64,000 nucleotides of DNA from Acinetobacter brisouioides (GCF_004331075.1 NZ_SJNX01000006.1:186001-250000), one strand, 5' to 3'. Numbered from the stretch's first letter, positions 37,265-46,341 are shown. Translations and numbers: made by a program. Notes: a model not told the origin generated them from the letters alone.

Positions 37265-37560
37265 ACACTTCGCTCCAAATTGACTAAAAATAGTCCAGTT
37301 TGTCTATTATAAATAATAGATTTAAAAATAACATGTGATGTATGATCAAAAAACATTTAAAAGAGACATTGTTTAACTAGATAAAAATATGTTGTCTTAG
37401 GGTATACTCTAAAATAACACTAATTATAAATTTAAAAAATAATGATATTTACTTAAAATTAAGTTCGCAAAAAAGATTAAATATGTAAATTTAATCTTTT
37501 TTTTAGATTAATAGTTCAAATGGCTAAAATATTAGAATTCCATAAATACCCAGTCATTCT

Positions 37561-37760
37561 GTTATGAAGTTATGAAGTTATGAGGTTATGAAGTTATGAA
37601 GTTATGAAGTTATGAAGTTATGAAGTTATGAAGTTATGAAGTTATGAAGTTATGAAGTTATGAAGTTATGAAGTTATGAAGTTATGAAGTTATGAAGTTA
37701 TGAAGTTATGAAGTTATGAAGTTATGAAGTTATGAAGTTATGAAGTTATGAAGTTATGAA
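37561..37760. repeat. 25 tandem octamers (GTTATGAA)
   Basis: Exactly 200 bp: 25 head-to-tail copies of GTTATGAA, 24 identical and one (copy 3, 37577-37584) ending G. It does not encode protein. It lies 570 bp beyond the 3' end of the par genes. Tandem short direct repeats are the usual form of centromeres bound by ribbon-helix-helix partition proteins, so it may be parS; a slippage-prone satellite is the alternative. Confidence 0.97.
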
Positions 37761-38328
37761 ATTTAATCGTAAATGAGCTTGTAAATAATTTAATGTCATT
37801 ACTTTTCATAAATTAAAGAACTCTCAATAAATAATTGCTTAAGCAAGTCGAATTGGATCATAAAGTAGCTCATCGCTCAACACCATAAGAAGCATGTCTG
37901 TGCAATACTCTACTTTTTAGAACTACATCAATTGGCACAGAATTTCCCTGAAAAGGCTTTCCACTTTTTGATCTCCTGATACTACGCTGCCTAATATCTT
38001 GCATTCCTCAGTTTTTAAGCTTCGGAGAGCTTTAGCCAGAGCTTCACCCCTTATTGTCAGCTATCCAATTGCAGCGCTACAATCGTTCCACCTCTTTCAG
38101 TCTATTGCGGTTATATCTAGAGCAAAGAGTACTGCTTTGTTGAGCAGATATCATTGTGACAGGCTTGAACCACGATGTGACCCATGTAGAAACAGGGTAA
38201 ATTGATTGAGATTATTTTCTATTTTAACCCTTTTAACTCAGCTCGCTAGAAGGCTTCTTTTTTCATTTATCATATGCCTAACTTTGTTATGACGATAACC
38301 TTAACAAAGTCAGGCAATTATACGAAAA
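37761..38328. other. Gene-free region with hairpin downstream of par genes
   Basis: No convincing gene. At 38276-38315, GCCTAACTTTGTTA and TAACAAAGTCAGGC pair in 13 of 14 positions around a 12-base loop, 14 bp past the end of the leftward par unit; it lacks a T-run but may still end or protect that transcript. Bases 38020-38210 are less AT-rich than their surroundings, and I see nothing recognisable in them. Confidence 0.4.
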
Positions 38329-38628
38329 TTACTGACTCTTTTTATTAATTAATGCTTGAAACTCCTCAGGAGTCTGCTCAGCCAATGATTCTAAAGCCAT
38401 TCTGACAATACTTGATCTATTCACACGAGCATTATTACTTTTAACAATGAGATCATCAATTAATTGGTTCAATTCCTCATTTAATGAAAATGTACAACGA
38501 ACAAACCTTTTTTGAGAAACTTCTAAATCTTTAACTCTTTTTTCCGCTCCAGAGATAAAATTCTCAACAAGCTGATCTTGTTGTAAAAGTTCTTCCGTTT
38601 TCTTCTTTAAACCACTAAGACCTGCCAT
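38329..38628 (-). CDS. Small ribbon-helix-helix-like partition partner (putative ParB-type)
   Basis: 99 residues. A basic N-terminal half (GLKKKTEELL, GAEKRVKDLE) with a probable coiled coil is followed by RFVRCTFSLNEELNQLIDDLIVKSNNARVNRSSIVRMALESLA, which has the beta-strand plus two-helix pattern of Arc/MetJ or CopG DNA-binding proteins. It starts three bases after the parA stop and is the obvious partner of ParA in a type Ib partition system. It is predicted to bind a centromere made of short repeats. The assignment rests on this pattern and context. Confidence 0.7.
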   Translation of the reverse strand: MAGLSGLKKKTEELLQQDQLVENFISGAEKRVKDLEVSQKRFVRCTFSLNEELNQLIDDLIVKSNNARVNRSSIVRMALESLAEQTPEEFQALINKKSQ

Positions 38629-38631
38629 AAA

Positions 38632-39270
38632 TTACACTCCTAAGAATTCTTGTGCTATGCCTTCAATTTCAGCTTTTGCTTTATAATCACTCGTTACTTC
38701 AAATACAGAAAGACCATTTTCATCAGCATCATCATAAACATTTCGATTCGTTGTAATTTGGTTCAATGCTTTAATGCCAAAAGATAAACACGCATCTTTC
38801 GCATCTAAAATACGCTGAACTTGTGATGGTAATGTTGGACATTGCGTAATAATTGCACGAGCATTTAAATCAGGATTCACTGCTTTTGCTAGCTTTAACA
38901 CTTGTTCCATATGATCCAGTGTCTTCAGATCTCTACGTTTTGGTCTAAAGGGCAATAACATATGTGTTGCTATTGTCATTGCAGAACGTAATGCTTCAGA
39001 ATCTTGCCCACCGGCATCGATAACAATGTCTTGATATCTTTTTGCCAAATCTTTTAAAACAAGACGAATGTTGCCGGATGCTTGAACAGAAGGAATATTT
39101 TTTAACTGTTCATTATCATCACGTTCCTTAATCCAATCTGTAGTTGTACCCTGAGGATCTGCATCGAGTAAAAGTACATCTCTATTTTTTGTTTGTAAGT
39201 AAACACTTAGATTTTGAGCAAGGCAGCTTTTACCAGCTCCGCCTTTTTCACCACCAACTAAAATAATCAT
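38632..39270 (-). CDS. parA: ParA-family partition ATPase
   Basis: 212 residues, the short ParA type without an N-terminal DNA-binding domain. Deviant Walker A GGEKGGAGKS (residues 6-15), then DADPQGTTTDW, IVIDAGGQDSEAL (Walker B) and RPKRRDLKTLDHM. It moves plasmid copies apart with a small DNA-binding partner, here the 99-residue protein that follows. It is divergent from the replication origin and Rep gene. There is no MinD-type C-terminal helix, so this is not a cell-division ATPase. Confidence 0.9.
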   Translation of the reverse strand: MIILVGGEKGGAGKSCLAQNLSVYLQTKNRDVLLLDADPQGTTTDWIKERDDNEQLKNIPSVQASGNIRLVLKDLAKRYQDIVIDAGGQDSEALRSAMTIATHMLLPFRPKRRDLKTLDHMEQVLKLAKAVNPDLNARAIITQCPTLPSQVQRILDAKDACLSFGIKALNQITTNRNVYDDADENGLSVFEVTSDYKAKAEIEGIAQEFLGV

Positions 39271-39360
39271 AAGTTATGCAAGTTACGTAATTTTGTTAAA
39301 AGTAATGTATAGCGTTTTATAATCTGAATCAACTATCAGGAAATATAAATTTAAAAAAAG

Positions 39361-39369
39361 TTATCCACA
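39361..39369 (+). promoter_or_regulatory. DnaA box
   Basis: TTATCCACA exactly matches the DnaA-box consensus. It lies next to AT-rich repeats and 100 bp before the iterons, as in iteron plasmid origins that recruit host DnaA. Confidence 0.8.
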
Positions 39370-39380
39370 AGTAACAATAC

Positions 39381-39414
39381 ATTTTTAAATTTATATATAT
39401 TTTTAAATTTATAT
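39381..39414. repeat. AT-rich direct repeats (putative DNA-unwinding element)
   Basis: ATTTTTAAATTTATAT occurs twice, at 39381-39396 and 39399-39414 (18-bp period). Tandem AT-rich 13- to 16-mers beside a DnaA box are the usual melting element of iteron-type origins. Confidence 0.75.
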
Positions 39415-39460
39415 TTATAGATAGCCTGTAAGCCTTATTTTATATAGAGTCTGACGGATA

Positions 39461-39594
39461 TATATGGACGTTTTCCTGACAATATATGGACATTTTCCTT
39501 GATTAATGTGGACGTTTTCCTGACAATATATGGACGTTTTCCTGACAATATATGGGCGTTTTCCTGACATTAATGGACGTTTTCCTGACATTAA
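39461..39594. other. oriV: Replication origin: six 22-bp iterons
   Basis: The core TGGACGTTTTCCTGACA begins at 39465, 39487, 39509, 39531, 39553 and 39574, spacing 22, 22, 22, 22 and 21 bp. Copy 2 has ACATTTTCC and an altered tail; copy 5 has GGGCG. A partial seventh TGGACAT is at 39610 in the Rep promoter region. This is the Rep-binding array that starts replication and represses rep. DnaA box, AT-rich repeats, iterons and rep are in the standard order. Confidence 0.92.
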
Positions 39595-39661
39595 AAAATC
39601 TTCCATTTATGGACATTAAGTGGTAATGTCCATAAATGGTTTTATTATCATTAAACACAAT

Positions 39662-40594
39662 ATGGCAAATGTAATTTATAAAGATAACAACCTAATTGAA
39701 GCATCTTACTCCTTAAGCTTGTCTGAACAGCGCTTAATTTTAATCGCAATTATCGCAGCTCGAGACATTGAAAAAGATCTTACAGCAGATACGATGCTCA
39801 CGATTCATGCATCTGAATATATGAAACACTTTAATTTAGGGCGTCAATCTGCTTATGAAGCGCTTCAGGCTGCATGTGACAATCTTTTTGAACGTAAACT
39901 CACCTATAAAGCAATAGATCCTCAGACAGGCAAATTAGCGGTTTATAAGAGTCGCTGGGTATCCAAAGTGGGGTACGTGAAAGAGGCCGCATGCGCTCAG
40001 TTGGTTTTTGCGCCAGATATTTTACAGCTGTTTGTAAAACTCGAAGAAAAATTTACTCGTTATGAGTTGAAACAGATTTCTCAATTATCGAGTGTCTATG
40101 CTATACGTTTGTACGAGCTTCTAATCAGATGGCGAGGTAAAGGTAAATTATATATTAGCGTCTCTCAACTACGTGAAAAGCTTGGCTTACTTGAAAATGA
40201 ATATCAAGTCATGGGAGATTTCAAAAAGCGCGTACTGACAGTTGCAATCGACCAGATCAATAAGTTTACCGATATTGATGTGAGCTATACACAAAAAAAA
40301 GAAGGAAGAACAATTACACATATAGAGTTCTCTTTCGATCTTAAAACAACTCTAATCAAAAATGAGATCTTATTAGAACCAACATATCTACTGACAGCAA
40401 AACAATGTGCTTTTTTTGCTCAGAAATTGTGTGATCTTACGCTATATCCAAAGTTTGGGGCTAAATATGCGAATATAGGCGAATCAATTGAAGATTTCCG
40501 TGAGCGAATCTCACTTGAGCTTTTAGAACAAGAAAATGTGAAAAAGTACTATCCGTATTTATTAGAAGTTGGGTTCAAAGAAAAATTTAAATAA
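39662..40594 (+). CDS. repB: Plasmid replication initiator, Rep_3 (RepB) family
   Basis: 310 residues from ATG 39662. ANVIYKDNNLIEASYSLSLSEQRLILIAIIAARD is the signature opening of Acinetobacter Rep_3 initiators. Two winged-helix domains follow; SVYAIRLYELLIRWRGKGKLYISVSQLREKLGL is the strongly conserved first one. The C-terminal domain binds iterons. The frame is open to 39620, but the extension lies over the iteron/promoter zone. It initiates replication from the adjacent origin with host DnaA. Length and motifs look complete, so the replicon should be functional. Confidence 0.95.
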   Translation: MANVIYKDNNLIEASYSLSLSEQRLILIAIIAARDIEKDLTADTMLTIHASEYMKHFNLGRQSAYEALQAACDNLFERKLTYKAIDPQTGKLAVYKSRWVSKVGYVKEAACAQLVFAPDILQLFVKLEEKFTRYELKQISQLSSVYAIRLYELLIRWRGKGKLYISVSQLREKLGLLENEYQVMGDFKKRVLTVAIDQINKFTDIDVSYTQKKEGRTITHIEFSFDLKTTLIKNEILLEPTYLLTAKQCAFFAQKLCDLTLYPKFGAKYANIGESIEDFRERISLELLEQENVKKYYPYLLEVGFKEKFK

Positions 40595-40969
40595 CTCAAA
40601 TATCATTGAAGTTCATAACTTTAGAAATACTCGGCCTATTTTTATAGAAAATTGGATCAGTATTGAATAGCTCCAAGGCTTTAGATCTTCAGTATTTTGA
40701 GGTGGTGATCACTTTTCGATATAAATTCCATCTATTTCTTTTTTTACAGTGCATCATGAGAAGATTAATTAGCATTGATACCGCAAAATAGCAGTAAAGC
40801 TTGCAGCAAGCATATCCTAGATTTTGAGGTTTGGATAAGCCTACAATTAATTCAGAATGAAAGATGCTAACATTCATCTTGTTCAATGACTGAATTGAAA
40901 ACATTGTAAAGGGTTGTTCTGTACAGCCCCAATATATAAGCAAATTTATAATAGAAGCGAAATATAAAG
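40595..40969. other. Gene-free spacer between rep and 157-bp repeats
   Basis: 375 bp of AT-rich sequence. A leftward open frame of 84 codons here has poor composition and no ribosome site, so I do not count it as a gene. No repeat or hairpin of note was seen. Confidence 0.4.
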
Positions 40970-42110
40970 TATTTTATAGCTTACGTAAGTTATTTGACTT
41001 TATAACTTGTGAAATGATTCCTAATTTATCTACCCTGCTGATCATATTGAAATCAATATGTTATTCCTGATGATCAATGTTCAGCGATTATCCTGATATA
41101 TGGACAGATTCCTGACAAAAGTTAGATACCTCATAACTTACATAAGTTATTTAACTTTATAACTTATGAGGTGGTCGTTAATTTATCTGTCATACTGATC
41201 ATAATGAAATCAATATGTTATTTCTGATGGTTAATGTTCAGTGATTACCCTGATATATGGACAGATTCCTGACAAAAGCTAGATACCTCATAACTTACAT
41301 AAGTTATTTAACTTTATAGCTTGTGAAATGATCGTCAATTTATCAGCCCTGCTGATCATGATGAAATCAATATGTTATTCCTGATAGTTAATGTTCAGCG
41401 GTTATCCTGATATATGGACAGATTCCTGACAAAAGCTAGATACCTCATAACTTACATAAGTTATTTAACTTTATAACTTATACAATCATCGTCAATTTAT
41501 CAGCCATGCTGATCATAATAAAATCAATATGTTATTCCTGATGGATGATGTTCAGCGGTTATCCTGATATATGGACGGATTCCTGACAAAAGTTAGATAC
41601 CTCATAACTTACATAAGTTATTTAACTTTATAGCTTGTGAAATGATCCCTGATTTATCTGCCACACTGATCATAATGAAATCAATATGTTATTCCTAATG
41701 GATGATGTTCAGTGATTATCCTGATATATGGACGGATTCCTGACAAAAGTTAGATACCTCATAACTTACATAAGTTATTTAACTTTATAACTTATGAAGT
41801 GATCGCCAATTTATCTGTCATGCCGATCATAATGAAATTAATATGTTATTCCTAATGGATGATGTTCAACCATTATCCATAATATATGGACGGATTCCTG
41901 ACAAAAGCTAGATACCTCATAACTTGCATAAGTTATTTAACTTCATAACTTATGAAGTTATTGTCAATTTATCTGCCATGCCGATCATAATGAAATTGAA
42001 CCGTTATTTGAGGTCATCTAGATCAGGTAATCGTTATGATATATACGGATTCTTGATAAAATATAGAAACTCATAACTTAAGCAACTTACGTAAGTTAAT
42101 AACTTTAGAA
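40970..42110. repeat. 157-bp direct repeat array with iteron-like cores (putative incompatibility/partition locus)
   Basis: TGGACRGATTCCTGAC recurs at 41101, 41258, 41415, 41572, 41729 and 41887 (spacing 157, 157, 157, 157, 158), with a decayed seventh near 42044. Each unit holds CATAACTTACATAAGTTAT (palindromic), a second TATAACTTATGA segment, CTGATCATAATGAAATCAATATG and a CCTGATATATGG lead into the core. A partial unit opens the array near 40970. The core resembles the origin iteron (TGGACGTTTTCCTGAC), and AACTTATGAAGT resembles the octamer array. No coding frame spans it. It may titrate Rep (copy-number or incompatibility control) and/or act in partition. Confidence 0.9.
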
Positions 42111-43536
42111 TATATAAAATTCATAATCTAATCTCATACGCTATTTAATCTAGATTCACCCTTACTGAGACTGCGAAAAGATATATGGAAAGGGAAGGGA
42201 TCTGATCAAAACATGATCTAAAAACTTAACTGGATCCAATTCAGAGAAATTGATGCTAGGGCCGAATGCACACTAGAAATATTAGAATTATTTGAATAAG
42301 GTCTAAGATGTTCATTGAACGCGAAAGCCTTATATCTGGAACGTAGTAGTAACCAGTTATTTATCTTATCAATTGACTATTTTTCTGCTGTAAGCATTTG
42401 CTGATAATGATTCAGGAGATTTACTCGTAGGCAGTAATCCTGAATTTGTTATGATGAAGTCACTAGGAACAGGAAGTTCCAGAACATCAAACAATAATAA
42501 TAAGTTAGAGCATTAGGACGTGAAGTATGACAGGAGTTATACTTAGAAACCAAAGTAATATATTAATAATTGTACTAGCTCAAATTTAACCTGATAGCGA
42601 TAAGAAATTGGGAATTGTTAGCTCAGGTTTGAGGTAGCATACATAAATAAAATGACTATGAAACAGCAAGTTAAGTTGTTTAATTTGCTGAATTTTCGAT
42701 ATTCATATTAACGACCGTCAGGTCAAACAACGATTAAAAGGCTTTGCAGTAGAATTTGATAAATGAATAAAAAAGAAGAATATTTTAATTAATTCAACAA
42801 GGTATATTTACCTTTTTTCTCGCTGAGAATTGTCGTTTAACTTGATCCTTCACTTGTAGATCAGCTTGATCAGTGGCAATAGAATTTAGATTTAGAGTGG
42901 CATTTAAAATTAAATCACCCGCAAGATGAATTCTATAAATGAATCTGAGTTAGTACGATCTGTTCTGACTTGTAAAGTCTATTAATAGCCTTTTGATTCT
43001 GATAAGTCAGATTTTCCACAGAACTATTTGCAAAGTTTGGGTTACTACAAAGGGTCAATCTTTGCCAGAGTTTCCATATACCTTCTTATTAGCGCATGGA
43101 TGAATAAACTAAATGGTGTAATCAAATACTGAATTTTAAAAGTCTGTGTTTTTTTAAATTGTATAAAAAATAGTTAATTTGATCGTTATTTTTTGATTTA
43201 AGGGTTTTATTTTTAAAGCACTAAATCGGTTTTTATATATTTCATTTGTTTCACTTGTAATGTTTCATTGTGTCTATTGAAATAATTTTGCAATAATTAT
43301 TTTTCATTTTTTTATGACTGTAGTTTTTTAGTCATTGATATTTATATAAATAAATTTTATTTCTGATTTGGCATCAAATTTGCCTTAACAGTAAAGCAGC
43401 GTTTGCTTCTGTTAGGAAATTTTGATGTATATCTAAATTGTGCTGTGTAATTTTCTGACCTAAGCCAACTGTATGTTTAAGACGATGAACATTTATTTTG
43501 AACAAAACTTTTAAATTGCATGAAGAAGGTGAATAA
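42111..43536. other. Long gene-free region before the cytochrome bd operon
   Basis: About 1.4 kb, very AT-rich. At 42454-42540 (plus strand) lies a copy of the element also found at 23042-23136 in reverse. At 43386-43414, TAACAG and CTGTTA bound a short hairpin that may belong to the bd-operon leader. The remainder has no recognised gene; short broken frames suggest decayed DNA. Confidence 0.5.
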
Positions 43537-43599
43537 ATGACGATGTCTGACTGGCTGGTGATGCAAGAGTTAGTTCACCAAGAAGAGGTCAAGCAATGA
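43537..43599 (+). CDS. 20-codon leader ORF overlapping cioA start
   Basis: ATG 43537 is preceded by GAAGAAGGTGAATAA, a strong ribosome site. The 20-residue frame (MTMSDWLVMQELVHQ and five more) ends TGA at 43597-43599, overlapping the cioA ATG (43596) by 3 bases as ATGA. GAAGAGGTC, inside its last codons, is the cioA ribosome site. The arrangement indicates translational coupling and possibly a regulatory leader peptide. It is too short to assign a function. Confidence 0.55.
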   Translation: MTMSDWLVMQELVHQEEVKQ

Positions 43600-45032
43600 G
43601 CCTCGGATTAACAGCGTTGGAACTAGCGCGTATTCAATTTGCATTTACGGTCTCTTTCCATATTATTTTTCCTGCCACTTCCATTGGATTAGCCTGTTTT
43701 CTAGCCGTACTGGAATGGCGTTGGTTAAAAACGCGTGATCCTGTGTATCGGGATTTATTTAAGTACTGGATCAAAATTTTTGCTGTGGCTTTTGGCATGG
43801 GGGTGGTGTCTGGTGTGGTCATGAGCTATCAGTTCGGCACTAACTGGGCTGAGTTCTCACGTATTGCTGGTGGTATCACGGGTCCTTTACTGAGTTATGA
43901 AGTGCTTTCTGCATTTTTCCTTGAAGCAGGCTTCCTTGGCATCATGATGTTTGGCTGGGGGCGAGTTGGTGAGCGCGCTCATTTTTTTGCTACGTTGATG
44001 GTTGCTATAGGAACATGTATTTCCATGTTCTGGATTTTGTCGTCCAATAGCTGGATGCAAACGCCGCAAGGATTTGTGATTGAAAATGGAGTGATTGTCC
44101 CGAAAGATTGGCTTGCAATTGTTTTTAACCCATCTTTCCCATACCGCTTTGCACATATGGCCGTGGCTGCATTCTTAGTATCAGCACTGGTTGTTGCAGG
44201 AACCTCTGCATGGCATTTGCTTAGAGGTCGTCGAGACGTTTTGGTTAAACGCTCATTTTCTATGGCGTTATGGATGATTTTATTTGCTGCTCCAGCTCAG
44301 GTTTTGGTCGGTGATCAACATGGTTTAAATACATTACATCATCAACCCGTCAAACTGGCAGCGATCGAAGGGCACTGGGAAACCAATCAACATGAATCCA
44401 TGCCACTGTATGTGTTTGGTATTCCGAACATGCAAACTGAACACACAGATTATGCGGTCGGTATTCCATATTTAGGTAGTCTGATTCTAACTCATGAACT
44501 CAATGGTGAAGTCAAAGGCCTTAAAGATTTCACTCCTGAGGATCGTCCAAATTCAACGGTATTGTTTTGGAGTTTCCGTTTGATGGTGAGCTTGGGCATG
44601 TTAATGCTATTGCTTGCACTGTCTGGCTTATTATTGCGTAAGGGCAATAAGTTGTACGAAACATCATGGTTGCATAAATTTGCCATCATTATGGGGCCGA
44701 CGGGTTATATCGCACTGCTTGCCGGGTGGTTTACCACTGAAATGGGGCGTCAGCCATGGGTCGTCTATGGTGTTTTACGCACCAAAGATGCGCTATCGAG
44801 TGTGCCTGCGAGTCAGGTCGGTTTTACTTTAATTTTGTTTGTGGTGGTCTATACCGTGGTGTTTGGTACAGGTGTGTACTACATCTTCAAACTCATGCAC
44901 AAAGGCCCTCAGTTTATCTATGCCCAACCTGAAGAAATGGCAGGTGTTGGGCATTTTAAAACCCCAATGCGTCCACTAAGTGCAGTTGATGAAAGCATTG
45001 ATCAACCAACTCAGGAGCAGAAGCATGATTGA
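43596..45032 (+). CDS. cioA: Cytochrome bd-type (CIO) quinol oxidase subunit I
   Basis: 478 residues, membrane-embedded subunit of a cyanide-insensitive bd oxidase that reduces oxygen to water with quinol. Heme ligands are visible: His22 in FHIIFPATS, H187 in RFAHMAV and the methionine of TEMGRQPW. The quinol-loop start has AAIEGHWET. The Q loop is short, as in CIO-type rather than E. coli CydA-type enzymes, consistent with the DUF2474 gene downstream. It is the main gene of the operon. The 3' end overlaps subunit II by 8 bp. Confidence 0.93.
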   Translation: MSLGLTALELARIQFAFTVSFHIIFPATSIGLACFLAVLEWRWLKTRDPVYRDLFKYWIKIFAVAFGMGVVSGVVMSYQFGTNWAEFSRIAGGITGPLLSYEVLSAFFLEAGFLGIMMFGWGRVGERAHFFATLMVAIGTCISMFWILSSNSWMQTPQGFVIENGVIVPKDWLAIVFNPSFPYRFAHMAVAAFLVSALVVAGTSAWHLLRGRRDVLVKRSFSMALWMILFAAPAQVLVGDQHGLNTLHHQPVKLAAIEGHWETNQHESMPLYVFGIPNMQTEHTDYAVGIPYLGSLILTHELNGEVKGLKDFTPEDRPNSTVLFWSFRLMVSLGMLMLLLALSGLLLRKGNKLYETSWLHKFAIIMGPTGYIALLAGWFTTEMGRQPWVVYGVLRTKDALSSVPASQVGFTLILFVVVYTVVFGTGVYYIFKLMHKGPQFIYAQPEEMAGVGHFKTPMRPLSAVDESIDQPTQEQKHD

Positions 45033-46029
45033 TTTATCTATCATTTGGGCCGTGATTATTGCACTCGGTGTGTTGATTTATGTGGTACTGGATGGTTTTG
45101 ATTTGGGGATTGGTATTTTATTTCCCTTTATCAAAGATCAACAAAAACGCGATGTGATGATGAACACGGTTGCTCCTGTTTGGGACGGTAATGAAACATG
45201 GATGGTTCTGGGAGGTGCTGGGCTGTTTGCAGCATTTCCTATGGTATATGCCACCGTGCTTTCAGCGCTATATTTACCGATAGTCATGATGTTGATTGCC
45301 TTGATTTTTCGCGGTGTAGCATTCGAATTCCGTTTTAAAGCACAGCGTTCGAAACACCTTTGGGATGCGGCATTTATCTGGGGTTCAACCCTTGCCAGCT
45401 TTTTTCAGGGGATTTTGCTAGGGGCTTATATTCAGGGAATTCATACGCAACACGGTATTTTTTCTGGCGGAAGCTGGGACTGGTTAACGCCTTTTTCTAT
45501 TTTCACAGGCATCGGTGTGGTGGTGATGTATGCGGCATTGGGCTGTGCATGGCTGATCCTTAAAACTGAGCATGATTTACAGCACAGTATGTATCGTTTA
45601 ATGCCCAAGTTTGTGCTGGCACTGCTTGTGATTTTTGCAGGGGTGAGTCTGTATACGCCATATTCGCAACCAGCGATTGCAGCGCGCTGGTTAAATCCAG
45701 CGCAACTGATGTATTTCAGTCCCGTACCAGTTTTGGTGCTGCTGTTTAGCTTTTTAATCTGGAAAGCTTGTCGCCAAAAACATGAATTTCGGCCCTTTAT
45801 TTATACCCTTGTGCTGATGTTTCTGGCTTATACGGGCTTCCTGATTAGCTTGTGGCCAAACATCATTCCGCCATCGGTCACAATCTGGCAAGCCGCAGCG
45901 CCAGCCAATAGTCAGTTGTTTGCTTTGATCGGGGCATTGTTACTCATTCCGATCATTCTCATTTATACCATCATGGCGTATTGGGTATTTCGTGACAAAG
46001 TCCGTGTGGATGATGAAGGTTATCATTAG
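45025..46029 (+). CDS. cioB: Cytochrome bd-type (CIO) quinol oxidase subunit II
   Basis: 334 residues starting at ATG 45025, which lies inside the last codons of cioA and follows CAGGAGCAG. The family opening is IWAVIIALGVLIYVVLDGFDLGIGILFPF, and NTVAPVWDGNETWMVLGGAGLFAAFP is the conserved segment of CydB/CioB. About eight membrane helices. It forms the heterodimer with subunit I. An open extension back to 44980 is in cioA and can be ignored. Confidence 0.93.
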   Translation: MIDLSIIWAVIIALGVLIYVVLDGFDLGIGILFPFIKDQQKRDVMMNTVAPVWDGNETWMVLGGAGLFAAFPMVYATVLSALYLPIVMMLIALIFRGVAFEFRFKAQRSKHLWDAAFIWGSTLASFFQGILLGAYIQGIHTQHGIFSGGSWDWLTPFSIFTGIGVVVMYAALGCAWLILKTEHDLQHSMYRLMPKFVLALLVIFAGVSLYTPYSQPAIAARWLNPAQLMYFSPVPVLVLLFSFLIWKACRQKHEFRPFIYTLVLMFLAYTGFLISLWPNIIPPSVTIWQAAAPANSQLFALIGALLLIPIILIYTIMAYWVFRDKVRVDDEGYH

Positions 46030-46041
46030 GATGAATGTGAT

Positions 46042-46149
46042 ATGAAAAAATCTGAAATGCAATGGTTTATAGGACTATGGTTATTGGGTTTTTTAGGGTT
46101 AGGTATAATTGCTGCTATTTTTAGAGGGTTATTATTTCTAGCTTATTAA
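46042..46149 (+). CDS. DUF2474-family small membrane protein of the bd oxidase
   Basis: A 35-residue protein, 12 bp after cioB: KKSEMQWFIGLWLLGFLGLG followed by IIAAIFRGLLFLAY. One membrane helix with a tryptophan-rich start is the DUF2474 pattern, found directly after cioAB in many proteobacteria and comparable in position to CydX. It probably stabilises the oxidase. Short length limits certainty, but the position is decisive. Confidence 0.75.
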   Translation: MKKSEMQWFIGLWLLGFLGLGIIAAIFRGLLFLAY

Positions 46150-46256
46150 TAAGATTTCTTTCATAAACCAATTTTATTTAACTCGCTAGGAAAAATAAAA
46201 TGGGTATAAATATTTAGGAAAGAGATCTAAGCGAAATAAATGAGTTTTAAAATACG

Positions 46257-46290
46257 CTGAATATAAGTAAATTCGTTTACTTATATTCAG
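46257..46290. repeat. Perfect 15-bp inverted repeat
   Basis: CTGAATATAAGTAAA-TTCG-TTTACTTATATTCAG, between the bd operon and a small HTH gene. It could terminate the operon (a T-rich stretch follows after a few bases) or act as an operator of the HTH gene 50 bp downstream. Confidence 0.75.
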
Positions 46291-46341
46291 TAGCTTTGGT
46301 TTTTAATATAGATAAATAAAATAAATTAATTTTGGGGTGGT

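Noticed and set aside
37315..37800. CRISPR array
   Set aside because: The octamers are contiguous and lack spacers; no cas gene is present.
37999..38205. 68-codon frame downstream of the octamers
   Set aside because: Composition is not protein-like and no start signal is seen.
38300..38340. Possible pdif (XerC/XerD) site, read leftwards as TTTTCGTATAA followed by CTTTGTTAAGG
   Set aside because: The XerC half is good (10 of 11), but the XerD half matches only about 7 of 11 and the spacer is 8 rather than 6 bp. No second site or toxin-antitoxin module lies beside it.
40689..40943. 84-codon leftward open frame after rep
   Set aside because: Unlikely amino acid composition, no ribosome site and no recognised family.
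40970..42110. CRISPR-like or satellite protein-coding repeat
   Set aside because: The period is 157 bp with all parts conserved, there are no unique spacers, and stop codons occur in all frames.
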